From: Micractinium sp. NFX-FRZ
Lineage: Eukaryota; Chlorophyta; Trebouxiophyceae; Chlorellales; Chlorellaceae
Assembly (NCBI GenBank): GCA_029339195.1
Contig: JAPTJF010000018.1
Location: 1-64,000 of the forward strand
Direction of reading: 5' to 3'
Length of the DNA stretch: 64,000 nt
Part shown: positions 1-11,625 of the stretch, one piece after another
How the letters are laid out: each line of letters begins with the position of its first letter
How positions within the stretch are numbered: position 1 is the first letter of the stretch
Translations under genes and position numbers: made by a program
Notes under the pieces: generated by a model
What the model saw: only the letters and a program-made list of their open reading frames with translations
The model's database searches: none
What the model was told of the DNA's origin: nothing

Positions 1-440
1 GGAGAGGAGGCGGTAGTCGGTGTTGAGCAGCGTGATGGGGCGGTAGTTGGCAGGGGAGCAGGGGTCCCCTTTCTTGTAGATGACGGAGATGACGCCGCGG
101 TTGAAGCCTGGGGGCGCCATGCCTGTGGCTCCCATGCTGCTGAACAGCCGCGTGAGCAACGGCGTGAACAGGTCCGCAAACTTGCGGTACAGCTGCACCG
201 GGATGCCGTCCAGGCCGGGGGCTGTGCCAGGCTTGGAGCGCTTCAGCGCTCGCCGCACCTCAGCTGCATGAACCGCAGCGCTGCCCAGCTGTGCTGCCTT
301 CTGCTGAGGCAGTTGGGGGCCAGCAGCAAGGGCTGTGAGCACCTCCTGTTGCGCGCTAGGGTCGGTGGCAGGCTGCGCTGAGACACCAGCCCAGTACTGA
401 GCCAGACAGGCAAGCAACGGCCGCGGCAAAAGAAGGCAAC
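1..440 (-). mobile_element. LINE (non-LTR retrotransposon) reverse-transcriptase fragment, runs off the left edge
   Basis: Read on the minus strand, about 145 codons are open without a stop and carry the typical upstream reverse-transcriptase blocks of LINE elements. These are a KPGTAPGLDGIP block (fingers motif), a GVISVIYKKGDP block and then NYRPITLLNTDYRLLS at the left edge. The catalytic YADD block would lie beyond the window. No start codon or endonuclease domain is visible between here and the tRNA at 589, so the piece looks 5'-truncated or decayed. Chlorella is known to carry LINEs such as Zepp, but the clade cannot be settled from this stretch. Confidence 0.88.
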
Positions 441-588
441 ACTCAAGAGGGCAGGGAATAGGGGAGGACACGGGAGGCAGGGTGACTGGGACAGGGGAAA
501 GGGGCAGGAGAGCGGCGGGCGCCTGGGAGCCATGGGGTGCGCAGCTTCTCGCCAGCTTCCATCTCCGAACACCTGGTCGGTTCCCCCC

Positions 589-668
589 GACTCGATGGCC
601 GAGTGGTCCAAGGCGCTGTGTTCAGGTCGCAGTCCGAAAGGGCGCAGGTTCGAACCCTGCTCGAGTCA
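589..668 (+). tRNA. tRNA-Leu (anticodon CAG)
   Basis: A complete type-II tRNA. The acceptor stem GACTCGA (589-595) pairs with TCGAGTC (661-667), followed by discriminator A668. The D-arm region is GCCGAGTGGTCCAAGGC. The anticodon stem CTGTG (616-620) pairs with CGCAG (628-632) around loop TTCAGGT, giving anticodon CAG at 623-625. A long variable arm follows, then a T-arm with GCAGG/CCTGC and loop TTCGAAC. There is no intron. A TTTT run at 674-677 fits a Pol III terminator. Confidence 0.96.
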
Positions 669-1931
669 AATCGTTTTCTTCATCCCCCGGTGCCAGAATT
701 CATGATTTGCACCATTTTCGACCTCTGGGGCACCCCTCAGGTCGTCCTACCCCTGCCAGTTCCCCACATGGGCGGTGTCCGAGCCATCGTTAGGCCTCCA
801 CAACCCTTCGAGTGGGGTGCCCCCCCCCCCCCAAGTCGTATCATTGCGCCCGCCCACCTGCACCCCCATCCCCACCCTGTGCTTCCTTGGGTAAGGCCCC
901 CCCCGCCCCCGGCCTCAACTTCGTTCCTGCAAAGTAACCCCATCCACCCCATCCCTGCCTCCCCGCCCGCTCCCATTCCACCAGCCCCGCCTAATCCCAG
1001 CCCACCTCCCCCACCCAGCCCACTCCCACCACCATTCCTAGTCCCCCTCAACCACCCAGCCCATCCCCTCCTCCACCTCCCAGTCCCAGTCAATGCCCGC
1101 TGCCGTCACCGCCCCACCGAGTCACGGAAGATTTTGTCCCCTGTGGTGTCTGGTTTTGTCCAAAACCGTCCCTGAGTGTCTCATCCGCTCCCCAGCAGCC
1201 TCCTCTATGCGTTGCTACCCCACTTGGGCACCGTCGGAGCGCTCCCCGGCCCTCCAGCCAACCCCTTCCTCGGCAGGCGGGGGTCGGGCGGCACGGTGCC
1301 GCTGAGTGGTGGAAGCACCAGCCCTCCCTCCCCCGGAGCCTCTCACAGGCAACCCTTGCCTGGCGGGACCCTTGCCTGGCGAGGAAGGGGTTGGGGCCCC
1401 CCCACCCCACAGCCCACCCCAGCGCCCAGCCCACCCAGACCCTCCTGGCCGGCCAGGTGGGTCCCGCCCGCCTGCCGCCCCAACCCCCCCACCCAGCCGC
1501 GTCGGCCGGCGGCGGACCCGCCGGAAATGGGGTCGCTTGCTTGCTGCAGGGCGTCAGTGCTGGGCAGGCGGCCCGCCCGAGGCGACCCCAAAAAGTCCGC
1601 CCGGCGGGATTGCGCTGCTGAGAGCGGAAGCTGCCCAGGGGCCGCGTAAACAAACGAGGAGGCGGCATCAGAAAAGAGCGGGGTGCCGTGCGGCGCGGGG
1701 AGGAGATTGGCCCGCCCCACACTGGCGTGGCTTGGCGCGCGCAGCGCAGCCCGCCGCCGGTCCCAGGCATCCGTGTCCCACACCCAGGCAAGAAGGGCTT
1801 CGGCTGCCCGCATCCGTGCCTTGCCCGCCTTGCCCGCCTGTGCCCCACATGAACAGCCCCCCCGCCTGCACACATGCCGCCCCCTGCAAGCAAGCCCGCT
1901 TCAAGCTGCCCCTCAACCTGCTCTCTACTTG
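669..1931. other. Intergenic, C-rich and proline-codon-like low-complexity DNA
   Basis: From about 820 to 1090 this is a pyrimidine-rich tract of short C runs. The rest is GC-rich with long but unstructured open frames on both strands, which high GC alone explains. I see no spliced gene, RNA gene or repeat with clear ends. Confidence 0.6.
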
Positions 1932-1934
1932 TTA

Positions 1935-2572
1935 GGCCAGACAAACTGGATTCTGAGATGAGGCTAGCCAAACTGGCAGTGAACCGAGGGGGGGGAGGGG
2001 AGAGTTTCGTTCGTTGGCCTGTTTCGTTGCTGGCTGTGGGACAGCTCCAAAGCCCGGTTCTGTGCCGATGCATCATGCTGGGCCATGTACAGAGGGTTGC
2101 ACGCGTCGCACACTATTTGGATGGGGAAGCGCGGCAGATTGAATGACCCGCACGGGCTGACGCTGCAAGTGCTGGGGTGCCCCCCGCTCTCCCGCCTCCA
2201 TGGGGGCTATCAATGCTACTTGTCCGCATCACTTGTTCTCCCTTGCCAAGTGCACGGTTGTGGGAGTGCACGGTTTCACAGCCGACAAGACTTCCCAAAG
2301 GGCCGCCAAGCCCCGAGGAAAGACATGTCTGCCACGTGGCATGCCATGGAGGCGCAGGGGCAGCTCCAGGGTGAAAACTACACTGTAAACACCTCAAATT
2401 TAGTCATCTTTTCAACAGCCTTCTCGCACCAGCCGCCCTTCGGCTCCCTCATGGTGCTGCCGCCCCTTTTCTGTGCCATTTTGTCACTTCCTGGTACACA
2501 ACGAACGAACCCCAAGGGGAGCCGATTCCGAGGGGGGGGTTAGCCTCATCTCAGAATCCAGTTTGTCTGGCC
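1935..2572. mobile_element. MITE / non-autonomous DNA transposon with 32-bp terminal inverted repeats
   Basis: Positions 1935-1966 and 2541-2572 are perfect inverted repeats of 32 bp beginning GGCCAGACAAACTGG. The element is flanked on both sides by TTA (1932-1934 and 2573-2575), a 3-bp target-site duplication. Internal subterminal similarity continues imperfectly (a G-rich block, then TTCGTTCGTT on each side). There is no transposase frame. The 3-bp TTA duplication is typical of PIF/Harbinger elements, so assignment to that superfamily is an inference from family knowledge. Confidence 0.9.
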
Positions 2573-2575
2573 TTA

Positions 2576-4222
2576 CACGTGAATGAATGGCAGGCACAAT
2601 GGCCTTTTTTGCAAAGGCCAACTGCAGCAAAGGCGGTGCATGCGGGTCTGAGCTCTCAATGTGTGCCGGGCATAATGTGCATTCAGGGGCTCGGCTGGCT
2701 GGCTGGCTGGCTGGCTGGTAGCGCATGTGTGGGTTAGCCGCCGACTAGCGGGCGGTGCCGGGCTGTAACATGCCATTTTGCGTGCCATGTCGTGCCTCAA
2801 TGAAACTGTGGTGGCGGCGTGTTGGTGCCGGTGACGTTGCGGGTGGGCTGCAAAGCGTGGGGGTGCACAGGGTGGACGGGATGGTGTGGGATGCAGGTGG
2901 GGGGTGAGGAGGGGTGAGTGGATTGGTGATGGTGGGTGCTGTGCAGTAAAGGTGAGGCGCTGGATGAGTTGCTGGCGCTGCTTGTGCAGCGCTGAGCTGG
3001 CGCTGTGTCGTGCTGTGCTGTGCAGCGCAGTGCTGAGCTGGCGCTGTGTCGTGCTGTGCCGTGCAGCGCTGTGCTGGCGTTGCTTGTGTTGTTCTGTGCT
3101 GGGCACCAAGCCGGCGGTGGTTCTACTAGGCTGTGCATGGCGCCAGGCTGGTAATGGTACTGTGTTGCCTGTGCTGTGCTGGCGCTGTGGTGGGCGCGCG
3201 CCGTGCTGCGCTGTGCTGGCGCTGTGCTGGCGCTGTGGTTGGCGCGGGCGCTGCGGGCCTGTGGGTTGACGGCGCCCCCTTCTCGCAAGCCGCCGCGCTG
3301 CTCACCTCCTGCGCAACAGGGCGGCTGCCGCCGCCGCACGGCCCTCCGATGCCAGCGCCTCCACCTCGTCGCCGGCACTCTCCAGCAGGCCCACCACGGC
3401 CGCCAGGCCCCCCTCGGCAGCGGCAGGCACCGCTGCTGCTGCTGCGGCGGGCACTGTGGCGGCGGCAGACGGTGCAGCTGCTGCCGCCCCAGCTGCTGTG
3501 GGAGCGGCGGGCGCTGCCTGTGCAGCCGTGCTCGGCACCTGCCCACCCAGCCACCGCACCGCCTGCTGCCTGCTGCTGCTGCTGCTGCTGCAGCACCGGG
3601 GCCAACGCCTGCAGTCGGCTCCGCCGGCACTGGCTGTCTTGGCTGCTGCACAGAGGCCTGTGCCACGCCCAGAGCGGTGGGGGCAACTGGCCCCAAGCAG
3701 CAGTATGGGCCGCCCGTTGTGCGCGGTGTGCCCAGTGTGCGGCAAGACGCAGCCCAGAAAACCTTTTGTTGCGCCCGCGTGCATACCTCCACATTGACGG
3801 GTGTACGGTTACATTGCAGCAGGGATTTCCATGCACGATATCGATGCCAGCATGCAGGGGGGGAAGGAAGCCTGGAAGCTCAGAATTAGGGGGCAAGAAA
3901 GTGTGGTTCTGATGGCGAACATAGTAAGAAAGGCTTGGTTGCGCTTCGGCACACCGCCGGCAATGCCATGGGACCCACCCCTAGGGCTAAGCCAGCCAAT
4001 ACAGAGTCAGCCAGGGTGGCGCATGCAGTACCAATACAAATGCTTGGTAGGGGGGCGGGGCGAAAGGGTCGGCAGCTGCACTAATAATACATTGTAGTGT
4101 TCATCAAAGGCCTCGGAGGCAGCGCGGGGAGAGGAAAGGGGGAGGGAAGGGGCTGCAGCAAGCTGGCCCCCGCCGTTGTTTCTTCCACGCCGGCAGGCAG
4201 GTGGCTGCGGGCGCCGCTCCGC
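2576..4222. other. Intergenic with CTGG and CTG/GCTGTG simple repeats
   Basis: Contains a (GGCT)n tract near 2690-2720, a long degenerate array rich in GCTGTGCTGGC from about 2980 to 3250, and CTG/GCC triplet runs at 3420-3600. Alanine- or serine-rich frames arise on both strands from these repeats. None joins to a convincing gene. It lies 3' of the sugar transporter. Confidence 0.6.
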
Positions 4223-7200
4223 TCAGTGATCGCTGCTGCCCTCCGAGTGCTTGTCGCCGATCACAGAGGCCTTGCCCGAGTTTGGCTCCTCCCCCTCCAG
4301 CTCCCGCTCCGCCTCCTCCACATCCTCCGCAGAGTAGAAGCGGCGCCACACGGGGTGCGCTGCAGGGGAGGAACGGCGCCGAGCGAAAGTGAGAGCAAGG
4401 CCGCCTCCAAACAGGGGGCGGTGTTGCCCCAGCTGCGTTCCTGGTGTGCACCGACCTGCTGCCCGCGCCGCCGCATGCTGTGCCCGCTGTGCCTGCTGTG
4501 CTCACCCTTGATGACAGTCGGCACCTTCTCGATGGGCACGTGGTGCGTCTCGGGCTGGAACCACGTGGCCCACACGGTGAGGCAGACGGCGAAGAAGGCC
4601 ATGAAGAGGAAGGTGCCCTGCGGCAGAGGGGGAGGCGGATGCATGCGGCGTGGTGAGCGGGGAGTGGAGGGCCTGAGCGGCAGGTGCCTTGCGGGTGCGG
4701 GGAGGGGGACGTGGAGGGCGGGGCGTGCGGTGGTCAGCTGGTGGAGGGGAGGGGAGGGCGCAGGCAGGTCTCCTTCCCGCCAAGGCCATGCCATGTGCCA
4801 GTGGCACACAGCCGGCAGGCGAGGGGGCCCACGGCTGCACGTGCCATGCCCCTCCACGGCGTGCCCCGCTGTGCCCCGCTGCGCTAGCGCAGCGTGCAAC
4901 TCACCCAGAGCATGGAGCACAGCTGGTAGGTGAAGGAGATGGCGAGGGCGATGGACTGGGAGTAGTTGAAGAGGGACACGATGGGGAAGGTGGCGGAGCG
5001 GACCTCAATGGGCACCATTTCCGCGGCCAGGCCCAGGGAGGGAGCGTGCTGGGAGCCCATGAACACGATCTGCAGGCAGGGGGGTGGCAGGGGTTGAACA
5101 GAAGTTGGCAGCGGAGCACGCGTGAAGGTGGAAGATGGGGCAGGTGCGTGCAGGAGATGGACAGGGCTGTGCTGGAAGACCCACTCTGAAGTGCTCTGTG
5201 CCCTAACCGGCTGCCGCATGGGTAGCCTGGAGCCATGCATGCCATGCTGCGCTGCGCTGTGCCGCGCTGTGCCATGCTGCGCTGCGCTGTGGTCTTACCT
5301 CGTAGAGGATGATCAGCACCAGGATGCCGGCCGCGATGCCCTTGCTGACCTGCGCGCCCTTCTCGTTCGGGATCTCAAACGCGTAGATGATCGCGACGCC
5401 GGTCTGCGCGCAAAGGACGGCGATGGGGGGTTGGGAACGTGTGAAACGTGCGAGGCTGAAGCAGCAGGGCCGGGTGCAGGCAGGGCAGTAGGGCGCAGCG
5501 GCATGAGCAGGCTGGCTGGGAGGGGCTGTCAGGAGGGCGCAGCGGCATATGCGTGCATGCATGAGCAGGCTGGCCTGGCTGGGAAGGGCTCCTCACCAGG
5601 AAGCAGGCCTGGATGATGCCGCCCCACTGCAGCAGCGAGCGCCGAGTCATCTTGGTGTCGAGCAAGTACATGCCGATGAACACGCCTGCAGGCACGTGCA
5701 GTGAACACAGGTCGAGTTTGGCAGGCAGGTGGTCAGACAAGCAGGCAGGCAGGCAGGCAAGCAGGCGGGCAGGCAGGCGGGCAGGCATTGCGGCAAGCGG
5801 TCAGGCAGGCGGGCAGGTGGGCAGGCACATGAGCAGGCGGGCGTGCATTGCGGAAAGCGGTCAGGCAGGCGGGTGGGCTGGCAGGCGGGCAGGCAATACG
5901 GCACGTGCTCAGGTGGGCGGCAGGCAATATGGCAGGCGGGCAGGTGGGCAGCAGCGCTCACCCAGGATCTTTGCACCGCCCACGAGGGTGGAGTTCCAGA
6001 GGGCGACATTGGAGCCCATGCCCAGCAGGGAGAAGATCTGGGGGCCGTAGTACACAATGGCCTGCAGCAGGAAGAGGGGTGCGGGGAAGTGTCGGACCCC
6101 GTGTTGATGGCTGCATGCATGATGCCCGCTGCCATCCCTCTGCCTCCAGTTGCGCCGCTCTGCTGGCAGGGTGCTCAGCAGGTCCCGCTGCCCGGCTGCC
6201 GCACGCCCCAAACTCTGGCTGGCAGGCCAAGGCAGGCTCACTGTGTTTCCAGTCCAGTTGAGCCAGGTGTAGACGAAAATGTTCTGCGGGTGTGGGGGGA
6301 GAGTGGACATGGTGAGGGTGGGTCGGCAAGGCCAGGGGTTGGATGGAACCAGCATGCGCCGGGGGGCCAAACCAAGCTGGCATGCCCATGATGGCTGCGG
6401 TGCACGCTTCGTGGTGCACAAGCGGTGGCACAGGGCAGCCCGTGAACAGCCCCCGCCCTGCACTCACAATGATGAGGCCGGGCCAGTACTTCTTCTTGGT
6501 CAGCAGCAGCTTGAAGGCTTCCTTGGTGCTGGTGCGGTTGATGGCGGACACCTCCAGGCTCTGCGGGGAAGAAAGAAAGGGGGAGGGAGGGAGGGTGAGC
6601 GGGAGGCAACCGGGAGCAGCGGCAGGCCAGGCGGCCCAGGTGGCCGGGCAGAGCTTGTTGTGAGAATGCCTTCCCTTCCTTCCCTCCTTCCTGTTACACC
6701 GTGTGCATCTCAACCGAGAGGACGGTTCCCGGCGCGCCACGCAGCCGGGAATGGAGCACAGCCTGCATCGTGTGCCCCATGCCTCCCCTCCTCCCCCACC
6801 CACCCGCAGCTCCGCATCCACATCCTCAACGCCGCGGTACGCCCGCAGCGACTTGAGAGCCTGGTCCTTCTTGCCGCGCATCTGCGGGGGGGCAGGGGGC
6901 GAGGCGGCGCAGGGGCGGCGGTGAGATGGCCAAAGGGCAGCCAGGGAGGGCAGGGCGGTGCCTCATGTGACCGACTGACTGACTGAACGTGGGTGACACG
7001 ACTCCTGAGCACAACCTGTGCTGCACCCTCATGCTGCAGGCATGCCCCAATGCCCCAATGTGCTGCTCACTGTAATAATCAAACATAAAAGACATGCATG
7101 CATGAATGAATGAAACATTGAGATGCGAGTGCAAAGCGCCGCAGGACGGGACACAAGCATCTGACCCGCAGGCTGCTCAACAGGGAGACGGGCAGGCACT

Positions 7201-10126
7201 GCGGCGGGGGCGCACTCACCAGCAGCGAGATGGGGGTATCCCACATGAAGAGCGCGTTGAAGGTGAGGAGGGCGGCGGGGGCCATGACGAGGCCGATCGC
7301 AATCTGCCAGCTGCAGGGGGGCAGGCGCGCGAGGGGCGGGGGCGGGGGGCATCAGGTGCACGGCGCGGACAGACGTCAGGTGCACGGCGCGGACACGCCG
7401 GGACACTGGTCGCAAATCCCCGCGCACAAACTGCTGCAGCGCTAAGGACCCTACAACACCAAAGGCCCTACCCCCCCGGCGCTCTGCGGGGAGGAGGAGG
7501 GGACCAATGCATGAGGGCGGGGAGGCAGGGCGAGGCGGGGGGGCAGAGGGTCTCCCTCTCTTGCTTGCAATGCTGGCAGCCCCCACTTGCTGTTCCAGGG
7601 GTCTGCGTCGCACCGAGTTTGCGGAATTCAGTCTGTAACCCATTGAGAGTAAACTCAAGGGGGCGCGCTCACCCGTCCTCACGCTGCTTCACCAAGAAGT
7701 TGGTGAGCTGGCCCATGGTCACTCCAAAGGCGGACCAGATGATGGTGGAGCCCACAAACTGCGGAGCAAAGCAGGGGGGCGGGGCATGCATTGTGATTCG
7801 TATCATCGCTCGAGAGACGAGGGCCGGGTAAGGGGCTGGCTGGCAATCTGGCTGGCAATCTGGCTGGCTGGCTGGCTGGCTGGCTCAGATCTCGGGTGCA
7901 AGAGACGCACACAGGCGGTGTGGTTTCAGAAATGCAATACTCTGCGCCCGGAGACCCACGCACACAGGCAGCCAACTCCACAGACAGTGTTCATTTCATG
8001 CCGTTGCCACCTTCCACTTTCACAAGGCAGGCGCCTGACGGCCCCTGGGCACCCACCTTGCCGCGCAGCTGGGAGGGCGCAATCTCAGCCTGGTACAGGT
8101 TGTAGGTGAAGATGCCTGTATGGGGGATGAAGAAGGCGCGCGGAGGCAGGTTGGGCGCGGCAAGAAGGTGCGGGGCGGAGGAGGGTAGGCCAAAGGTGAG
8201 AGCGCGTCGTGGGGTTAGCGCTTGCAGGCCGCCCAAGCAAGCGGGCAGGCCGCGGACGGCCGGCCAGGAGCAGCAGCCGTGCGGTCAGCCCCAACTAGCA
8301 GGCGGGCCGGCATGCAAGCATGCATGCATGCATGCAGACAGGCAGACAGGCAGGCGGGTTGGCAAGGCAGAGGCATGCAGGCTGGCAGGCAGGCAGGCGG
8401 GCAGGGCGGGCGCTCACCAAAGCCCTCCCCCAGGCCGCAGATGGCGCGGCCCAGCAGCAGGATGGAGGAGTTGTTGGCGGTGATCTGGACGGATGCACCG
8501 ATGATGTTCAGCCTGGAGGCAGAGAAGGGAGGCAAAGGGAGGGGCCGGGCGTCGCGCTGGGTCAGTGCGGGAGGAAGGCCGAGCTTGCCGAGCATCCCGC
8601 TGCCAGGCAGCCACCCACCCACCGCCAGGCACTGCCAGAGTCGCCCCTCCCGCACCCCTGAGCTCACCAGGCGCAGCAGTGGATGGACGCGGGGCGGCCA
8701 AAGTAGCGCATCACATAGCCTGCACAGCGCAGCACAGCACAGCGGGACGTTCCTCAGCTCGAGTGGGGCCGCAGCGCTGCCGCAGGGGCAGTGCTGCCAG
8801 CAGGGCTGCCAGCAGTGGTGGCGGCGCCGTGGGCTCCTCCCGTGGTGCTTGCAGCTTGGCAGGCCGTCCACGCTGCGCTGTGGCAGTCGACCAGGCGGCA
8901 CACCAAAGGCAGGCTGGCATGCATGCATGCAGGCATGCACGGGAGTCCTCACCCGCGATGAAGGTGCCCGGGATGATTGTGAAGTACAGCATGGCACTGT
9001 ACAAGGCCAGGTCGAAGGAGGTGACTGCAGCATGGGAGAGGGCGATGGAGAGTGGCCGCTTCAGTCAGGTGTGTGCGGGCTGGCGGCAGTGGCACCCAGC
9101 GTCAGGGCAGGCGGAGTTGCGGGCGGGCGGGGGCAGCACAGCTACATGCCTGCGGCATTGGGGCAGGACCGAATGGCAATGCAGCCGGGTTGCGGGCGAG
9201 GGGGCGGGGGCAGAGGCTGGCGGGCGGGCGGGCGGCGGGCGGGCACAGCAGGCGCAGCAGGCGCCGCCACACTCACACTGGCAGTAGGGCGACTCGCTAC
9301 GGCCCCTGAAGTCGGGGTAGAACCGCGCCAGGAACGACTTCTTGGTGAACAATCCACCTGCAAATTTGGTGAGAAGAAGAACAGATGAGATGACACCCGT
9401 GGGCGTAGGAGGAAGGCAGCGGGTTTGAGGATCGCCGCCCTGGGTTTCCCTAGAGCAGGTGCCCTCCCCGCCATCTGCCAAATGAGAAAGGGACATAGGG
9501 GGGCCCGTTTGCCTCACCTGCGACGCCGATGTCGTAGCTGCAGGCGGGCAGGCGGGTGGGAAACAGGCGGGCAGGTGAGTGAGCAGCAGGAGCAGGCGGG
9601 CATGTGGGCGGGCCACGACAAGCGCTGGCGGCGTTCCAGTGTTGTTGCAATGGTAGCAGGAGCAACAAGGGCAGGGCACCTCGCCGCCATTGGCCGGCGC
9701 CCAGCGCATGGTGCCTTGCTGGCAGCGCGTGCGCTGGCTGGCACTTTGTGGCGGCAGATGACGCAAGGGGCGGCGGCAGGGCAGGGGGACCAAACACAAT
9801 CACTCACCCCGCAAGGAAATGGAGGAAACCTCCCTGCAAGGGGGCAGAGAAAAGAGGGATGGGTTGGAATGTGTTGTTGGAACGTGGGCGGGCAACAGTA
9901 TTGTACACCGTGCCAGCACATAGCTGCACACGGCGCGGCGCCTGCGCCCGGCTGGCACCAAGCAGCCAAGCGGCCGGCGGGGAAACGCGGCGGGCGATTC
10001 ACTCACCCAGAGGCCGCAGTAGAGAAGGTACCAGCTGACTCGGTAATTGTAGCCCAGCTTGTCGGCCGAGAGGGCCGAGTGTGTCCCCTTGGACCACGTC
10101 TTGCTTCGGACCTTGGCTTCACTCAT
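4223..10126 (-). CDS. MFS sugar-porter family transporter, 540 aa, 19 exons
   Basis: Exons (minus): 10126-10007, 9833-9808, 9537-9518, 9357-9277, 9024-8953, 8719-8668, 8512-8418, 8115-8057, 7758-7673, 7310-7220, 6881-6804, 6560-6468, 6283-6242, 6061-5962, 5685-5597, 5403-5299, 5069-4905, 4617-4506, 4359-4223. All introns are GT-AG and the frame closes at 540 codons plus TGA. Family marks, in order: YDIGVAGG after TM1, SESPYCQ in the first loop, RYFGRP (the DRxGRR equivalent), GRAICGLGEGFG, DGWQIAIG, TKMTRRSLL, and PETHHVPIEK after the last TM. Length and layout match Chlorella HUP hexose/H+ symporters (about 534 aa), so a plasma-membrane sugar carrier is likely. Odd points: the PESP motif after TM6 is WDTP, and the sugar-binding QQxTGIN of TM7 reads LNWTGNT, so substrate choice may differ. 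Exons 2 and 3 are micro-exons of 26 and 20 bp. Confidence 0.93.
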
Positions 10127-11625
10127 TGTGATTTTGCAACTTCAGAAGAATGGAGAGAATGCGGAGAAATGGGGAGAGCGCAGAGAGAGGTCGAGTTTTG
10201 TGAGCCGTTCCAGCAACGTGCCACGTGGCACTTTTAGGCGATGTTTTGCAGCATGCCCGTACACTAGTCAGTCTCAGCGGAGCTGATCAAAGCTGATCAA
10301 AGCTGCAGTTGGCGCGGCGGCGGCGGACATGGCGGGCCGATGGCCGGCCCTTTTGGGGCGGGGCCTGCAGGTGGTCTGCTGGCCGGCGTGGCAGTGTGCC
10401 TACCAGCGCCTTTATCTGCCAGCCAACCGGGTTGGTCAGCAATCGTGTTCCAGCCATCAAACCGCATTGAACGCGTGCATTGGCTGCCCCACCGCCCTGC
10501 CATACACGGCAGCTTCTGTGTCTGCTCTGCCCATGTGCTGCGGGTGCATGCACACCCGCTGCCTGCCTCACTGAACGGAGCGGCGCAGGGAACCTCGGCG
10601 CGCTCCATGCCCTGACCCAACCCTCCAACGCAAGCCCGTCGCACCTGCTGCGAATCTAGGTACCTTACACTTCCTGACACGTCACCGGCCGGGACAACTG
10701 CGGCCCTGCAGCTTTCAGACGGAAAGAAAGGGTGGCCTGCCGCCAGGCGGGTGCTGCCTTGCAGCGACGCAGCATGCAATTATGGGTGCATTTGGGGGGA
10801 GTGTTGATGCTAGACACAGCAGTTTGTCTATGAGTTGGGGGGACGATGATAACAAGGGTGGGTTGCGGGCATAGTGTGTGGAAGCGGCCCAGTGGGAGCA
10901 GGGCCCGTGTTGCGGGGTGCACACCAGAGTTGGCATGCAGCTGCTGTGATGCACTACGGACAAAATCCTGCCTGTCAAGCACAAACAAAATATTCAGGTT
11001 CACAACCAAAAAAAACATGTGGAACCCAATGCACAAGTGTGAGGCACCCCCCGCCCCCGCTCAATGCTTGCTGTTGCTGCAGCTGCCGCCCTTGGTGTGG
11101 GGGCAGCCTCACTGGCGGCCACCAGTGGCGCCCCCTGCCCCACACGCCCCGCCCGCCCCATCGGCGTTGCCCTTGCACGCATGCCGATCCCTGCCCCTCG
11201 GCTTGACGCCCGTTCCTGTGCCCCACAGTTTGGCAGAGGGCAAAACCGCCGCTGCTCCACCCCCACACCAGAGGGCGTGTGCCGTATGTATGAAGCGGAT
11301 GCACACATCTGTTCAGGTTCACCGAGACCCTAATTGGCTGGCTGCCTGGCCACATCTGCACTTTTAGCATCACTAAGTCACTGCTGTGGGCACATTGGCC
11401 CCAGGTCAGGGTGCCGTTCCCACCCACCTCTCCTGCTCGCCAGCTGGGCGCCTGCGTGGCGAGCCTTGCTAGGGTTCCAGCCTCATTCTGAGGCGCTAAT
11501 TGGTTTCATGTTTCTGCCCCCAGCGCTATATCGGTTATCACCGTAGGTTGCAGCCGGTTTCCTGCCCACCCTGCCGGCCGTGAGCTTGTTGGCCGACCTC
11601 TGCGGCTTCCCCAGGCCCGGCAGCG
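10127..11625. other. Intergenic between divergent genes (promoters of the transporter and the 11626 gene)
   Basis: About 1.5 kb separates two divergent starts. Short frames exist on both strands but show no domain, codon pattern or splice structure that I can support. No RNA gene or clear repeat was seen. Confidence 0.6.

Noticed and set aside
2573..3800. Long Ser/His/Ala/Gln-rich and Ala-rich frames on the minus strand (including an Ala-rich frame at 3302-3784)
   Set aside because: They are translations of CTG/GCTGTG simple repeats. There is no domain, no consistent splice structure and similar frames exist on both strands.
5729..5950. GCAGGCGG-rich block in the transporter as a mobile element
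   Set aside because: It is a degenerate tandem simple repeat inside intron 14 with no terminal structures.
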